Part shown: one piece after another, positions 33,085-43,430 of the stretch
How positions within the stretch are numbered: the first letter of the stretch is position 1
How the letters are laid out: the number at the start of each line of letters is the position of its first letter
NCBI RefSeq assembly: GCF_024362695.1
Contig: NC_065420.1
Coordinates: 4,496,501-4,560,500, forward strand
Length of the DNA stretch: 64,000 bases
Reading direction: 5' to 3'
Origin: Pectinophora gossypiella
Taxonomy: Eukaryota > Arthropoda > Insecta > Lepidoptera > Gelechiidae
Notes under the pieces: generated by a model
The model's input: the letters and a program-made list of their open reading frames with translations, nothing else
Told to the model about the DNA's origin: nothing
The model's database searches: none
Made by a program: the position numbers and the translations under genes

Positions 33085-33302
33085 TGGCGAAAGATGGAGA
33101 GTATACCTAGAAGGGCTTACATTGACCAAATTGGGGATGTCCTTAGAAAAGGTTTAGTACGATCTACTCTGAACCGGCGGGCGTGTATGAAGCGATTGAT
33201 GAATGTGGAGGAAGCAAGAGAAGTGTCAGGATCGAAGCAAATGGAATTCTATAGTCTCTACTTACCCCGGTGGGAAATAGGCATGAGTTTATGTATGTAT
33301 GA
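33085..33302 (+). repeat. Dispersed repeat R3, longest copy
   Basis: It starts AGATGGAGAGTATACCTAG, passes CCAAATTGGGGATGTCCTTA and GATCTACTCTGAACCGGCGG, and ends with GCATGAGTTTATGTATGTATG. Confidence 0.75.
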
Positions 33303-33612
33303 AGAGTATAAGCTGGACTGAAATGGTGTCAAATGAAAAAGTGATGGAAAGAGTAGAAGAAAAAAGAACCATAATAAAGACTATAGAGAACCGGGGAGGA
33401 AATATGGTTGGCCACCTGATACGACACCATTCGTTTATAAAAAACATCACAGAAGGAAAAGTTTAAGGAACGAGAGGATGGGGTAGACCTAGGAGAACAT
33501 TTATGAAACAAATAAAAGAGAAAGTGCAGGTCGTATTGTATCAGGAGGTGAAGGATTTGGCGGGAAGAAGAGAGGAATGGCGATTACTCCACCGACAAGA
33601 GCGCAGCTCTTA
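33303..33612 (+). pseudogene. Decayed LINE reverse-transcriptase C-terminal fragment
   Basis: One frame reads SWTEMVSNEKVMERV, then GHLIRHHSFIKNITEGK, a stop, and GRPRRTFMKQIKEK ending in REEWRLLHRQ. This is the typical C-terminal layout of insect LINE ORF2 proteins (SWTD-VTNEEVL, GHILRH, GRPR, EEWR). It has an in-frame TAA at about 33462-33464 and lacks the catalytic RT region. It abuts an R3 tail and shows no sign of function. Confidence 0.75.
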
Positions 33613-34074
33613 AATAAATAGAGATTTTTGGTAATACTTACAAATGATAATGATGACAATGTAAAACAAAGCACAAAATGTCTTATAATTAGACAAGGCA
33701 CTAAGTACCTCTCTTTATTAACCGCAAAAATACACGTATAATGGTAAAAATGAATTTAAAAAATCTAGGATAATAATATCATTCTAGGATATCGTTATAG
33801 CAGGCTTTTGTGGGCGTATACTTGGCTGTTCGATGTTATTTATACATTTTATTTTGGTAAAAAACAAGAAACATGCATAAAGTTAAGGTCCCGTTGCATT
33901 GAACTTTTGATGTTATAAGGTTAAGTCACACAGGCGACAGGAGCGTTCTGGAGATGGGATTTTTTTTGAAGTTGAAATGTGTTTGTATGGACTCTTAAAG
34001 AAATCCGGACGCGAAACGCGGCATAGTTTCTACAAAATTCCCATCTATGCCACTATTTTTGTCGTGACTTTTTG

Positions 34075-34135
34075 TAGGTTTGCCTCAGATGGCATTAACT
34101 ACTTGGTCGGACGAGTGGGGAGCGCTGAGGGTTGT
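34075..34135 (-). repeat. R1, inverted fragment
   Basis: GTAGGTTTGCCTCAGATGGC and GTCGGACGAGTGGGGAGCGC. Confidence 0.65.
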
Positions 34136-34237
34136 CACTAATTAAAAAAAATAAGAGGATTATGTTTGAAATCTATGTCACTATGTGTCTTAAATCTTAA
34201 CGTTGCTCTTGGTCGATGTAGTGTATCTGCAGCGATC

Positions 34238-34752
34238 AGAGGGTCTAAAAAGGCCACTTCGAAGCTAATCATTTAAAGTCCAATATTGGTGCTAATTCCT
34301 GTAAATACCATCTAATTTTATTTTAAGTTATATCTGTCATTTTCTTATCCGCCGAAAAGGAAAAGGACGGGTAATCGACAAGCATAAAATTTATGGAACA
34401 CACGTCAATTTTAAGGACAAATCTAAAACAACCGTCTAAAAATTTTAATTCATCAGTCAATAACCCGACACAGGTAAGTAGACAGCACGTCAAACGGATT
34501 GCATACCAACGACATACATTTTTAATTCGCCCGGGTTATTCATTCATTTATTCATTCTTCCTAAAATTAAGAGCTGTGAATCACCCGTCCCTTTCCTTTT
34601 CGACGGATATGAACATTATGGATATAACTTAAAATAAAATTAGGCTGTGTCTGCAGGAATCGGGGCCATTGCATATATAAATAAGTGCGGAAAAATAGGA
34701 ATATTGTTGCTTTTTTAGATGAATTGCTTCAATGTGGCCCTTTCAATTCCCC
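34238..34752. mobile_element. Foldback MITE M4, split by an M2 insertion
   Basis: The outer arms GGGTCTAAAAAGGCCACTTC (34241) and TTGCTTCAATGTGGCCCTTT (34727) match the ends of intact M4 (45949-46108). M2 (34288-34667) lies between them, with ATT on both sides as a 3-bp target duplication. Confidence 0.75.
34288..34667. repeat. Foldback MITE family M2, near-full copy
   Basis: GGTGCTAATTCCTGTAAATA to GCAGGAATCGGGGCC, the same layout as 14323-14698. It is flanked by ATT duplications (34285-34287, 34668-34670). Confidence 0.8.
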
Positions 34753-34759
34753 TATCTGT

Positions 34760-36740
34760 TTATCCACTCCATATGTTCAAAATAAACGTGAAGTGCGCAA
34801 GGTCTTATGTGAAACTAGAACTATTTTACGATTATAAGGTCCTCGCCCTCTCGCGAACGACCCTGACCTGCGAGTATTCATAACAAGCAACGGAGATGGT
34901 AATTTATTAAAATTGAGCAATAAAGTGAAATACATTCTCTTTTTTACTATTGGCATAACAGGACTTTTCGTAAAAGTATTTATAAGTAGTTTGAAGATTC
35001 GATGACCTTGCCTTGTGGTTTTCCATGTATCATTTCGTTTTCGGATTAAATTTCGCTATGCAATGTAATGTGATGCTAACTTAACTACTTATAGGTAAAA
35101 ACCTAATCTATTTAATAAAACTGGGTCAAAGATAAATGATGAAATGCGAATCTAGAAATAGCCAGTCTACCATAATAAAAAATCAATCCCATTTTTCTTT
35201 TTGGCTTATTTTCGTAATTATGAAATAAGTTACAATACTTTTGACTACTTTTACTGATGACGTAACAGGCCAGTATTTTCATAATGTAGGTACTTAATAG
35301 AAAAGTTTTCGTTTTGACATTTCAAACAAGTATTTGATTTGATTATGTTGTCAAATAGCAACATACTTATATTCTTTTCCGAAGTATCAAAGTTTTGGTT
35401 CTTTGCTTCACTATGTAGTTGTAAGAAATGTTTCACACAAATAAAATAGAACTCCTTGGTATTTAAACATCGAAAACTGTGTTGATTGGTCTTCACTGTT
35501 CCATTTTCAATTTGTTAAAAATCTTGTTTTTTTTTAATAAGTAACTTGATATTAGGCCAAAATATAAATCGAATATTATATCTCTTCGGTATGCTAATCT
35601 AATATTGAAATAGAGGGAGCCTCTTTAACACGCACCTATTTATTTCGAGAGCATTTTTTGCTTATTTATGTAAATTAAAAGTGAAGTGTAGGTAAAACCC
35701 GCTGACATTGATCACGCGAATAGAACGCCGATTAAAATGTTGTTTTATGTTCTGTTTTTGAAATCGGGAAGAGGAAGCTTGTCATTTTAAGTCATAACCT
35801 TTCTAGTTTAATATGCTTTTAATTATCTTATTTGAATACAGAAGAAAAGTTTGTTTGAGGCATTTCTTTCGTAGGTACATACTTAGGAAAGTTCGAAATT
35901 TGTAACTTTTTTAGAAAAAATGAACTTAGTTATAGACAAATTCCACAGATAATAATATTTCATGCTTTATAGTTGCGATGAGATACATTTTGGATAATAA
36001 GTAGGTATGTAAGTACTTCTGTCCTAATAGAGGCAGGTTTATCGCCTGTTAACTTGATTGTCGCATTAATGACTCTAAAAATAAGACCCATATGTTTATT
36101 TTTTTATAAAATACTAGTAAAGTACATATCTGTGAATCATGCAGAATGTAATAACATAATATATGCGCTGGTATTTCCAAAGTTAACCTAAACATACGTA
36201 GTCACAAATATAACAAAATAGGTACCTATTCTCAAAGTTTATGTGATTTTATCTTAAGTAGGTAATGAGTATTGGTGTATATTTTGTCATTATTTATACT
36301 TAACCTCTCATATGCCGAGATACCAGACACAATAGATTTTACATTGTGTCTGGTCGAGATCCGCGTTCCGGCGTTCGAAAGATTAAAAGGTATTGAATGA
36401 AACTACTCTACTATGATGTTTGTATTCAACCGTTGTACGGCCATACAGCTAATGTGACGTAGGCGAGATACTAAATGAGTTCCGTGTTTTATAGAACAAT
36501 CCATTGAGGTAATACGTTACCATAGTGACGAACAATCCTATCTATACGGACTCGGACAAAGGAGCACTAAACTAGTATTGTGCTTATACACTAGAAAACA
36601 ACCTAATAGTCAAATGAGATACTTTTATTTGTTCATCAACAGTTTATTTGTATGGCGTTTGAATGAGAATATGAAACGGTGCTCATCAATAAAGAAAGAA
36701 ATATAAGTTTAAAAACTAAAACGCGGAAAAAACGCACTCT
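34760..36740. other. AT-rich stretch without recognised gene
   Basis: The first chemosensory exon was sought here and not found. An open frame at 35496-35251 (minus) encodes 81 Cys-containing residues but lacks the OS-D motifs. A perfect small hairpin sits at 36323-36353. Confidence 0.4.
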
Positions 36741-36745
36741 ACACG

Positions 36746-36891
36746 TACGGCAACGAGCATTAATATGTATACACTTTGGTACCATGTCACACTAACTTTT
36801 TTGACAAATTGAACTGTAAGTCTCACTAAATGTCAAATATGTTAGTTCAAAAGAGTCCTAAAGTGGGTACATTATATTGCTCATGACTGTA
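36746..36891 (-). repeat. Foldback MITE family M1, inverted copy
   Basis: CGAGCATTAATATGTATACA, TGGTACCATGTCACACTAAC and TTGCTCATGACTGTA. Confidence 0.75.
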
Positions 36892-36892
36892 C

Positions 36893-37047
36893 ATACATAA
36901 ACTTACGCCTATTTCTCACCGGGATAAACAGAGACTATGGATGTTCCATGTTCCATTTGTGTCCATTCGGTCATTTGCCAGTCCATTTGCGTCGATCCTG
37001 ACATACTTCTCTTGCTTCCTCTACATTCATCAATCGTTTCATACATG
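36893..37047 (-). repeat. R3, left part (split by the retrovirus)
   Basis: ACATAAACTTACGCCTATTT, TCGATCCTGACATACTTCTC and CATCAATCGTTTCATACATG. It resumes at 44017 after the LTR with CATGCACGCCGGTTCAAAGT. Confidence 0.8.
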
Positions 37048-37436
37048 AGTCAAAATAACTGAAGCTTTACTGACTTTTTAAAAAAAATATTTATTTGAAT
37101 TTTTTAACACAAGTACTTATGTTAAAGAATTACAAAGAGTGACCTAAACTACTCTAAAACTACCGGTGGTGTGAATCCCCTCTTCAGAGCGCAGGTGGCT
37201 TATATAGTGGTCAGACCATTACTTCTCTATTGTTCCGGACGAAGACAAAACAGATAATTCCATTGGAGACTTATTGACCATTAAGGTGTTTGGTTTTCAA
37301 AAATACACCTCTCATTCTTGGTGGTCCAAGGTGTCAACAAGATCGTTTGAGTTTTGGGTTGAACTGTCTGCTGAAAAGCTGTCTGGTGCAAAGTCATTAT
37401 ATTTTTAGATGCTTCTCTGTGTTGGGTCGGTTGACT
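37048..37436 (-). repeat. 3' LTR of the errantivirus
   Basis: 389 bp. Contains TATATAA (minus strand, 37206-37200) and AATAAA near the 3' edge. The env frame ends inside it (37283-37281). Target duplication CATG lies outside. Confidence 0.92.
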
Positions 37437-37838
37437 GTCCCCCTCCAAATTTGAAGTCCATGGTTTCAAACTAACCTTGGATCGGCAAAATTTGAAATAT
37501 AATAGAACAGCAATTATAATTATAGTGATAACAGCGATCCAACTGTACTGAATTATTTCATGAGTTTCTTGTAACGTCAAAGTCTGGATTTCCCTTATTT
37601 GCTTAATTTTTGCTGTTATTTTTGATTTATCGTAACTTAGTTCAACCTCTGGTATTGTTTCCATTCTTGGTAACTCAATGTCAGCTATAATAATATTTTC
37701 TTCTGATTCACTTGTCTTGAAAAGCTGTGTTCCCGAAACATTCAATTCACAATTTTCTCCACTCAATATGTATGATCCTCTTGCCCACACAGTATTTTCT
37801 TCTTTATTACACCGAAACCTTATTTCAGTTGTTTTATT
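37281..37838 (-). pseudogene. env: env, C-terminal part (transmembrane anchor), out of frame with the N-terminal part
   Basis: This segment encodes the membrane-proximal part of the envelope fusion glycoprotein. It has a hydrophobic anchor of about 20 residues (SWIAVITIIIIAVLLYF, roughly 350 nt after 37790) followed by a short basic cytoplasmic tail. It is in a different frame from 38886-37837. The switch coincides with a run of seven A (plus strand 37839-37845), consistent with a one-base homopolymer change in this copy or a base-calling error. The frame closes inside the 3' LTR, a compact arrangement seen in several gypsy-group elements. I describe it only as found. Confidence 0.8.
37437..37446 (-). 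other. Polypurine tract
   Basis: On the minus strand GGAGGGGGAC directly precedes the 3' LTR, the expected plus-strand primer of reverse transcription. Confidence 0.85.
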
Positions 37839-38920
37839 AAAAAAACATGTAGATCGCTTTCGATGTTATCTGTTGAATGTCTTCATCGGGGCATATAACT
37901 GGAACAGTTTGACAGTTAATACCTTCCTTCTTGAATAGAATTTCGGTTTCACATGTTTCCATCCTTATAGGGCTTCCCTTGCATATTAATATGTCAAGCT
38001 CCTTGCAGTCCACAACCTCATAGACATCTTCTTTGTTGTAAGCTATGGTAACCTTTTGTAATAAAGGATAGGAGCAGGCAGGGGTACTAAGGATGATTGG
38101 AACAATTTTTCTAGTTTGATAGATGTTCTGCTTAACTAATGGCACTTCCAAAATGAAATACGCGCTACCAGATACAATTTTACTACTTACTTTTATGAAT
38201 GGTTCAATATCATTTAAATTATCGGAAATCATAATATTTTTAGGAATAGATTTTACAGTATTTTCCAAGACATGAGATTGAATTATACTATAGTGATACA
38301 TACCATGTTCAGAAAAAGTAATTGCAGTACTTAGTCTTTCAGCTACTTCTTGTAAAGTTTGAGCTTGTAATAACAAACCTATAGCTACTCTCTGTTGATT
38401 TCTATTATTCGTCATTAATACATATTTCTTTTCAATTTCATTTTGTAATTGAGTTATCTTAGCTATTTGATTATTATATTCTTCTAATGAATCATTGGTT
38501 ACAGAAATTTGTTTATTATAAGCAACTCTAAGCGTTTCTAAATCTTTTTGAATGCTATTCAAATCATCTTGATCCAAGTTACCAGTGATAGATTTAATTA
38601 CTGAACCTAGCCCATTAATAAGACCTCTCTTAACTCTGGTTTTACTTTGAATATCTAAATGATTACATATTTCTCTTACATGATCTAATATTATTTCAGT
38701 TCTTTGATAAATAGGTTTGATATCATCTAATTGATATTTTAACATAACATCTTTCAAGAAATTATCTATCATATCTAACTTTTCCATTATTGGTTCTATA
38801 TTTAACTTATGTATAATAGTCCACTTTCCTTCTATAATACGAGTAGGCTTAAGCCCTACCAGAATAACGTGCTCATTTCGACTCAACTGCTTGAACTCGA
38901 AACTGAGGGCAGTGATGGCT
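37837..38920 (-). pseudogene. env: env, N-terminal and fusion part
   Basis: The envelope protein would mediate membrane fusion and infectivity in errantiviruses; its relatives are baculovirus F proteins. Counting from the in-frame TTG at 38886, a furin-type RVKR site (84-87) is followed by a Gly-rich fusion-peptide-like segment (GLINGLGSVIKSITG) and a coiled-coil region. Cys residues occur toward the C-terminus. There is no ATG or signal peptide at the local start. Two in-phase splice acceptors (AG at 38922-38921 and at 38904-38903) suggest the mRNA is spliced to the leader exon at 43471-43437. The frame closes at 37839-37837 just after a seven-T run (minus strand), before the anchor. Confidence 0.85.
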
Positions 38921-41567
38921 CTGTAACAATGAGTTCCTCAATATGATAAGTTCTTCCATTGCTAAGTTTATACTTATTATTAGGTTCTATAGAAACTATT
39001 TTATATGGACCCAAAAATCTTGATTTTGTTTTGTGCCTGTCTGCCATACTATTCTTTAAATAAGCTAAGTCCCCTATATCAAAGGTTTTCGGGGGCCTAA
39101 CGCGTTTATTTGTATAATTGTTACGCTGTTCTTTCTGCCTTTTTATTAAGTCGTGAACGTTTTTATTTAATTTATTTACAAAATCCTTTTGTTGTGCTGT
39201 ATATTGTTGAATGACTACACGTAAATTATCAAAGCTTTTAAGCTTAGGTTTCCTACCAAAATGAACTTCAAAGGGCGTCATATTGATAGTACTATGTGTG
39301 GTATTATTATAGGCGTGAGTGATATAATGAATTTTTTGAGTTCGATCCAAATCGGAGTCGCGTTGCAATCTATAAAGTTCTTGAATTGTATTATGTAGCC
39401 TCTCTACATCAGAATTGGATTTATGATGTTGAGGACTTGTTGTGTGATCAACTATGCTATATATTTGAAATAGCTCCTTTACTATTTCGCTACAAAATGA
39501 CTGTTCTCCATCATGTACTATTTTCCTAGGCGCTCCTATCATAGCGAATATTTCAATTAAGGTATCGTAAACTCTACTTTTTTCTGTCGGCTTAACTATC
39601 GCATATTTAGAGAATTTATCTATAATTGTCAAATACCACTGTCGTTCCAAGGACATAAAATCTATGTGCCATACTTCCATAGGTTCATAGGGAGTTTCAG
39701 TCTCATAGGCCAAGGTTGTATAAGGTTGCCTATTGTATTTTTCCTTTTTACAGGTTTCACAATGTAGAGCAAAGTTTTTAATTTGTTTCTTCATATTCTC
39801 CCAATAATATTTTTCCCTAAGTTGCCTATACAAGCTCTCTATGCCTGCATGTCTGTTTTCTTGTAAATGATAATCTTTAATTAACCTTAACTGTTCTTCT
39901 TTGTCAGTTATCTCTACAAGTGATTTAGTAAATCTAGTGGGTTTGAATTTACTGTGGTCAAAATATTTCCGATAAACTTCCGATACTCTACAATAAAGAT
40001 CATCATTAGGTATAATAAAAGCATATTTTTCGTGGGGGAGATACTCTAACATGAATTCTTTAATTGTTTGTTCTTCATCTTCAGGTGGAATATAAAAATA
40101 CCAAATTCCATTTCGTAATAACGCCTTTTTGTAAGGTGCATATTCAAAAATAGCTCTATGCAACCTTTTAGGTGGATAGGCATCTATTATTGGGATACCT
40201 GAGTCACTATCACGCTGATTAGAATGAACAGTTCTCCTTGGAGTACCACTTTCGGAACTGTCAGATAAAGAAAGGTCGTCCTCCACATTGACGCGCATCG
40301 AGTCTGTTCTCTGATTTCGTGGCGTAGGTGGCATATTTGAAGGACCTGGCTGGGGTGACGACGAACTATCATCCGTGTGAAATATTTCAACTCTACTTAA
40401 AGCATCCACCACATAATTATCTTTTCCTTTCACATGTTCAATAGCAAAATCGTAATCCTGTAATTTTAATTTCCATCTAGTTAATCGTTGATTGGGTTCC
40501 TTAAGTTTTGACAACCAAATAAGCGCTTTATGATCTGTTCTCAGAATAAACTTTCTACCATAGATATAAGGTCTAAATTGTGTGACTGCCCACAATATTC
40601 CTAATAACTCACGTTCAGTTGTATTGTATTTCCGTTCAGTATCGGACAGCGTTCGCGATGCATAAACAATAGGGTGACCATCTTGACTCAGGACTGCTCC
40701 TAAGGCAACATCTGAGGCATCAGTGGTTATAACAAAGGATTTATTAAAATCGGGAAATGCTAAAATAGGCGCATTTATAAGTAGGTGTTTACAAGTATTT
40801 ATTGCATCTATATATTTTTTATCCGAAATATTTATAATTGCGTTCTTTTTAGTGGCTTCCGTTAAGGGTTTAATTATTTTGCTTAAGTTAGGTACAAATT
40901 TTCTGTAATAACCTATCAATCCTAAAAATGCTCGAATTTCTCTCAAAGTTTTAGGAATGGGGAACTTTTGAATTGCTTCGATTTTCTTTTGATTAGGTTT
41001 TAGACCGTCTTTATTTAAAACATGACCTAGAAATTCTATTTCCTCCTTCATAAAAACGCATTTATTTTTATTCAATTTTAAATTAGCTTTCCTTAACGCT
41101 TCGAATACCTGTTGTAATCTATTTATGTGTTCTTGCTTCGTTTTTGAATAAATAATGATGTCATCCAAATAAACTAAACAAATGTTACGCATTATCTCGT
41201 TCTTAAAAACACTGTTCATCATTCTCTGGAACGTAGCCGGCGCGTTTTTCAAACCAAAGGGCATTCTCAAAAATTCATAATGACCATTCGGAGTACTAAA
41301 TGCAGTTTTCTCTATTGAATCTTCATCCATTTTTATTTGATGATATCCTGACGTTAAATCCAAAGTAGTAAAATAATTGTTACCCTGTAATTTTGAAAAC
41401 AATTCCTCTATATTCGGCAATGGGTATTTATCAGATTTAGTGACTTCATTTAGACGTCGGTAATCAATGACCATTCGCCATTTTGGTTTTCCTGATTGAT
41501 CCAACTTCTTGGGGATTATATGTACCGGTGATGCCCACGGAGATTCGGATGGTCGAATTATATTCTC
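38883..41567 (-). CDS. pol: pol: reverse transcriptase, RNase H and integrase (after the internal stop)
   Basis: The polyprotein copies the RNA genome and integrates the DNA. Numbering from the TTG at 41504, RT has LDLTSGYHQI and the active-site YLDD (112-115). RNase H has Asp262, Glu298 and Asp324. Integrase has the zinc-binding H546, H552, C582, C585 and the catalytic triad Asp615, Asp665, Glu701. The frame runs unbroken to TGA (38885-38883). No ATG lies at the expected start: the frame continues upstream only to the TAA at 41570-41568 and belongs to the same reading frame as the protease segment. All key residues of RT, RNase H and integrase are present. An end segment overlaps the env coding region. 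Confidence 0.93.
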   Translation of the reverse strand, partial: ENIIRPSESPWASPVHIIPKKLDQSGKPKWRMVIDYRRLNEVTKSDKYPLPNIEELFSKLQGNNYFTTLDLTSGYHQIKMDEDSIEKTAFSTPNGHYEFLRMPFGLKNAPATFQRMMNSVFKNEIMRNICLVYLDDIIIYSKTKQEHINRLQQVFEALRKANLKLNKNKCVFMKEEIEFLGHVLNKDGLKPNQKKIEAIQKFPIPKTLREIRAFLGLIGYYRKFVPNLSKIIKPLTEATKKNAIINISDKKYIDAINTCKHLLINAPILAFPDFNKSFVITTDASDVALGAVLSQDGHPIVYASRTLSDTERKYNTTERELLGILWAVTQFRPYIYGRKFILRTDHKALIWLSKLKEPNQRLTRWKLKLQDYDFAIEHVKGKDNYVVDALSRVEIFHTDDSSSSPQPGPSNMPPTPRNQRTDSMRVNVEDDLSLSDSSESGTPRRTVHSNQRDSDSGIPIIDAYPPKRLHRAIFEYAPYKKALLRNGIWYFYIPPEDEEQTIKEFMLEYLPHEKYAFIIPNDDLYCRVSEVYRKYFDHSKFKPTRFTKSLVEITDKEEQLRLIKDYHLQENRHAGIESLYRQLREKYYWENMKKQIKNFALHCETCKKEKYNRQPYTTLAYETETPYEPMEVWHIDFMSLERQWYLTIIDKFSKYAIVKPTEKSRVYDTLIEIFAMIGAPRKIVHDGEQSFCSEIVKELFQIYSIVDHTTSPQHHKSNSDVERLHNTIQELYRLQRDSDLDRTQKIHYITHAYNNTTHSTINMTPFEVHFGRKPKLKSFDNLRVVIQQYTAQQKDFVNKLNKNVHDLIKRQKEQRNNYTNKRVRPPKTFDIGDLAYLKNSMADRHKTKSRFLGPYKIVSIEPNNKYKLSNGRTYHIEELIVTEPSLPSVSSSSS

Positions 41568-42197
41568 TTATAATAACTTATCGACTTGACTATTCACCTC
41601 CTCTTGCTGTATCTGTGGCAGCCGAAAAGGACGTTGATAAATAGGTTCTTCTGCCGTTAAGATAATTTTATGCTTGACAGTGGTGGTCGAGCTATTTGTG
41701 ACGTCCTCCGTAAATAAGTCGGCATACGTCTTACATAAGTCATCGATATTCAATGAATCATCATCCGTCATATGGAAAATCAAGATTTCCTTGCCAGGTA
41801 AACTTAATTTTCTTTCCTTCAAGTCGATTTTTGCTTCTATTTGCTCTATCATTTCGGTTCCCATTAATATGTCGTACTTTGGACTGAAGTCGTAAACATA
41901 GAATGTATGCGGCCCTTTATCTTCTCCAAAATATTTACGCCAATACGGAGTTTCAATCAGTCCGTCATGGGATGTTATTCCATGTGATGTCCTAACAGTG
42001 AATTTACTCGGCCTCCAATATTCCGAAAAATACTGCGCGGCTTTATTAGTTATAAATGAGCGTTGGCTTCCTGTGTCGATCAGAACTTTCAAATTAGGAC
42101 TATCCGTCTCAAAATAAGGTAGGTAAGATTTTACATGATTAAATTCTATAACTTTTCGTCGTTCTGAGGCTCGTTGTAAAAATTTAAATTTTGGTGA
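41568..42197 (-). pseudogene. pol: pol, N-terminal protease segment ending in a premature stop
   Basis: It contains the retropepsin active site as LIDTGSQRSF shortly after 42092, flap-region Gly and a downstream linker to RT. The frame is -1 relative to gag and is already open across the end of gag, so it would be reached by ribosomal frameshifting. It stops at TAA (41570-41568) in the short linker before the RT fingers. The next frame (41567 down) is in the same phase, so one nonsense codon is the only break. Whether other copies of the family lack it cannot be seen here. Confidence 0.85.
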
Positions 42198-43420
42198 TTT
42201 GGTGGCGGATTAGAATAACTATAATTTTCTTTCTCACCTGGAAACTCTTCGTACTCTTCATATTCCTCGTACGGTTCTGGGTCGTACTCATTTTCTTCCG
42301 GATGATAAAACACTTCCTTTGCGACATAACCACGTCCCAAGTTCACTTCACCAGGACGTAATCGCGGCGCAGTTCTCATGGAAACATCTTCCGTCTCCGG
42401 TTTATTAGCACTTACTGGTTGTGGCTTGTATTGTTCAAAATAAGTATGTCGAGGTTGGTTGAATACGTTATTAGCGTTCGGTTTCCATGGGTATCGTTGA
42501 TGATACGGGATACTCTGTTTATTCTGTCCGACTTGTCGTTGTGTCACAAACGGTGTCGATTGATAATTATTATAGCTTTGTTTGGGTGCGGCATTACTCG
42601 GTCCTGGTTGTTGATACTTGAACATATTGTTATTATGTTGAGACGATTGTTGATTTATGATTCGCGGGGGTGGCAAAATTTGCGAGAATTTTTGCTTAAT
42701 GTTATCAAATCGACCTTCGGCTTCTAGTTGTAGTATTTTTTGTGCAGTGTCATTAAAGTTGCAATTTGAAACATATATTTGATCGTGATAAGGAAGACTG
42801 TTTCGTAGGGTGTTTTGAGCGGTATTTATATAAGGGTCCATCACTTCTTCGATGATTACTTTATTATTATATTTATCCGCAAGCTTACTTTTAATAAAAA
42901 ACAGTTTTTGTTTAAGCTCAAATATAAGATCTTTATAACTTCCCTTTTTCTTGACGTTTGACAGCTCTATGAGCAACGTATTAAAATCACGATTATCTCC
43001 ACACTCTGCTTTCAGGACGGCCACTATGTTCGCCCATTCAAACCCATGATCTACCATAGACACACTAAGGGCAGCTTTCCCTTCTAACTTGCTCAATAGC
43101 AACATAACTGTTTCTTTCGATTCATTAACTATTTCTAACCATTGTTTGGCAGAATTAACATAATTATATAAAGTAAATGGTTCTCCATCATATGTGGGAA
43201 CAAAATTTATCAACGTTTTTGGGTCCATTGTAGTTAACGATGTCTCTTTAGCTATGGGACTAAACTCACCACAAGGGACACTTAATGAGCTGCGCGATTC
43301 AGCGGAGCTTAAACCACCCACAATACTATGACTTGGGTCGGATTCACTACCGATATTCTTAGATCTAAATACAAAAGTTGGAGGTTTGAGGAAGAAGGGC
43401 TTGGATCGAGAAGGATTCAT
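42146..43420 (-). CDS. gag: gag: structural polyprotein
   Basis: Gag would form the particle and package RNA. The frame is open from about 43432 to TAG (42148-42146). The first ATG is at 43420. An internal ATG at 43228 (MDPKTLINFVPTYDGEP) looks like the usual errantivirus Gag start, so the true start is uncertain. The region with WLEIVNESKETVMLLLSKLE and KAECGDNRDFNTLLIELSNV resembles the capsid part. The C-terminus is Gln/Asn/Pro-rich and has no CCHC knuckle, as in other errantiviruses. The 3' end overlaps the protease frame and holds a string of slippery heptamers. Confidence 0.88.
   Translation of the reverse strand: MNPSRSKPFFLKPPTFVFRSKNIGSESDPSHSIVGGLSSAESRSSLSVPCGEFSPIAKETSLTTMDPKTLINFVPTYDGEPFTLYNYVNSAKQWLEIVNESKETVMLLLSKLEGKAALSVSMVDHGFEWANIVAVLKAECGDNRDFNTLLIELSNVKKKGSYKDLIFELKQKLFFIKSKLADKYNNKVIIEEVMDPYINTAQNTLRNSLPYHDQIYVSNCNFNDTAQKILQLEAEGRFDNIKQKFSQILPPPRIINQQSSQHNNNMFKYQQPGPSNAAPKQSYNNYQSTPFVTQRQVGQNKQSIPYHQRYPWKPNANNVFNQPRHTYFEQYKPQPVSANKPETEDVSMRTAPRLRPGEVNLGRGYVAKEVFYHPEENEYDPEPYEEYEEYEEFPGEKENYSYSNPPPNHQNLNFYNEPQNDEKL
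42179..42191 (-). promoter_or_regulatory. Probable -1 ribosomal frameshift site
   Basis: On the minus strand, in gag phase, the sequence A AAT TTA AAT TTT contains three overlapping X XXY YYZ heptamers: AAATTTA, TTTAAAT and AAATTTT. The protease frame is -1 to gag and open here. AAATTTA is an established retroviral slippery sequence. A downstream stimulatory fold was not assessed. Confidence 0.75.
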
Positions 43421-43430
43421 ACAAAAGGGC

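Noticed and set aside
35251..35496. Minus-strand open frame with several Cys, considered as the missing first chemosensory exon
   Set aside because: No signal peptide, no CLL-G-CT-EG-LK motif and no donor in the required phase.
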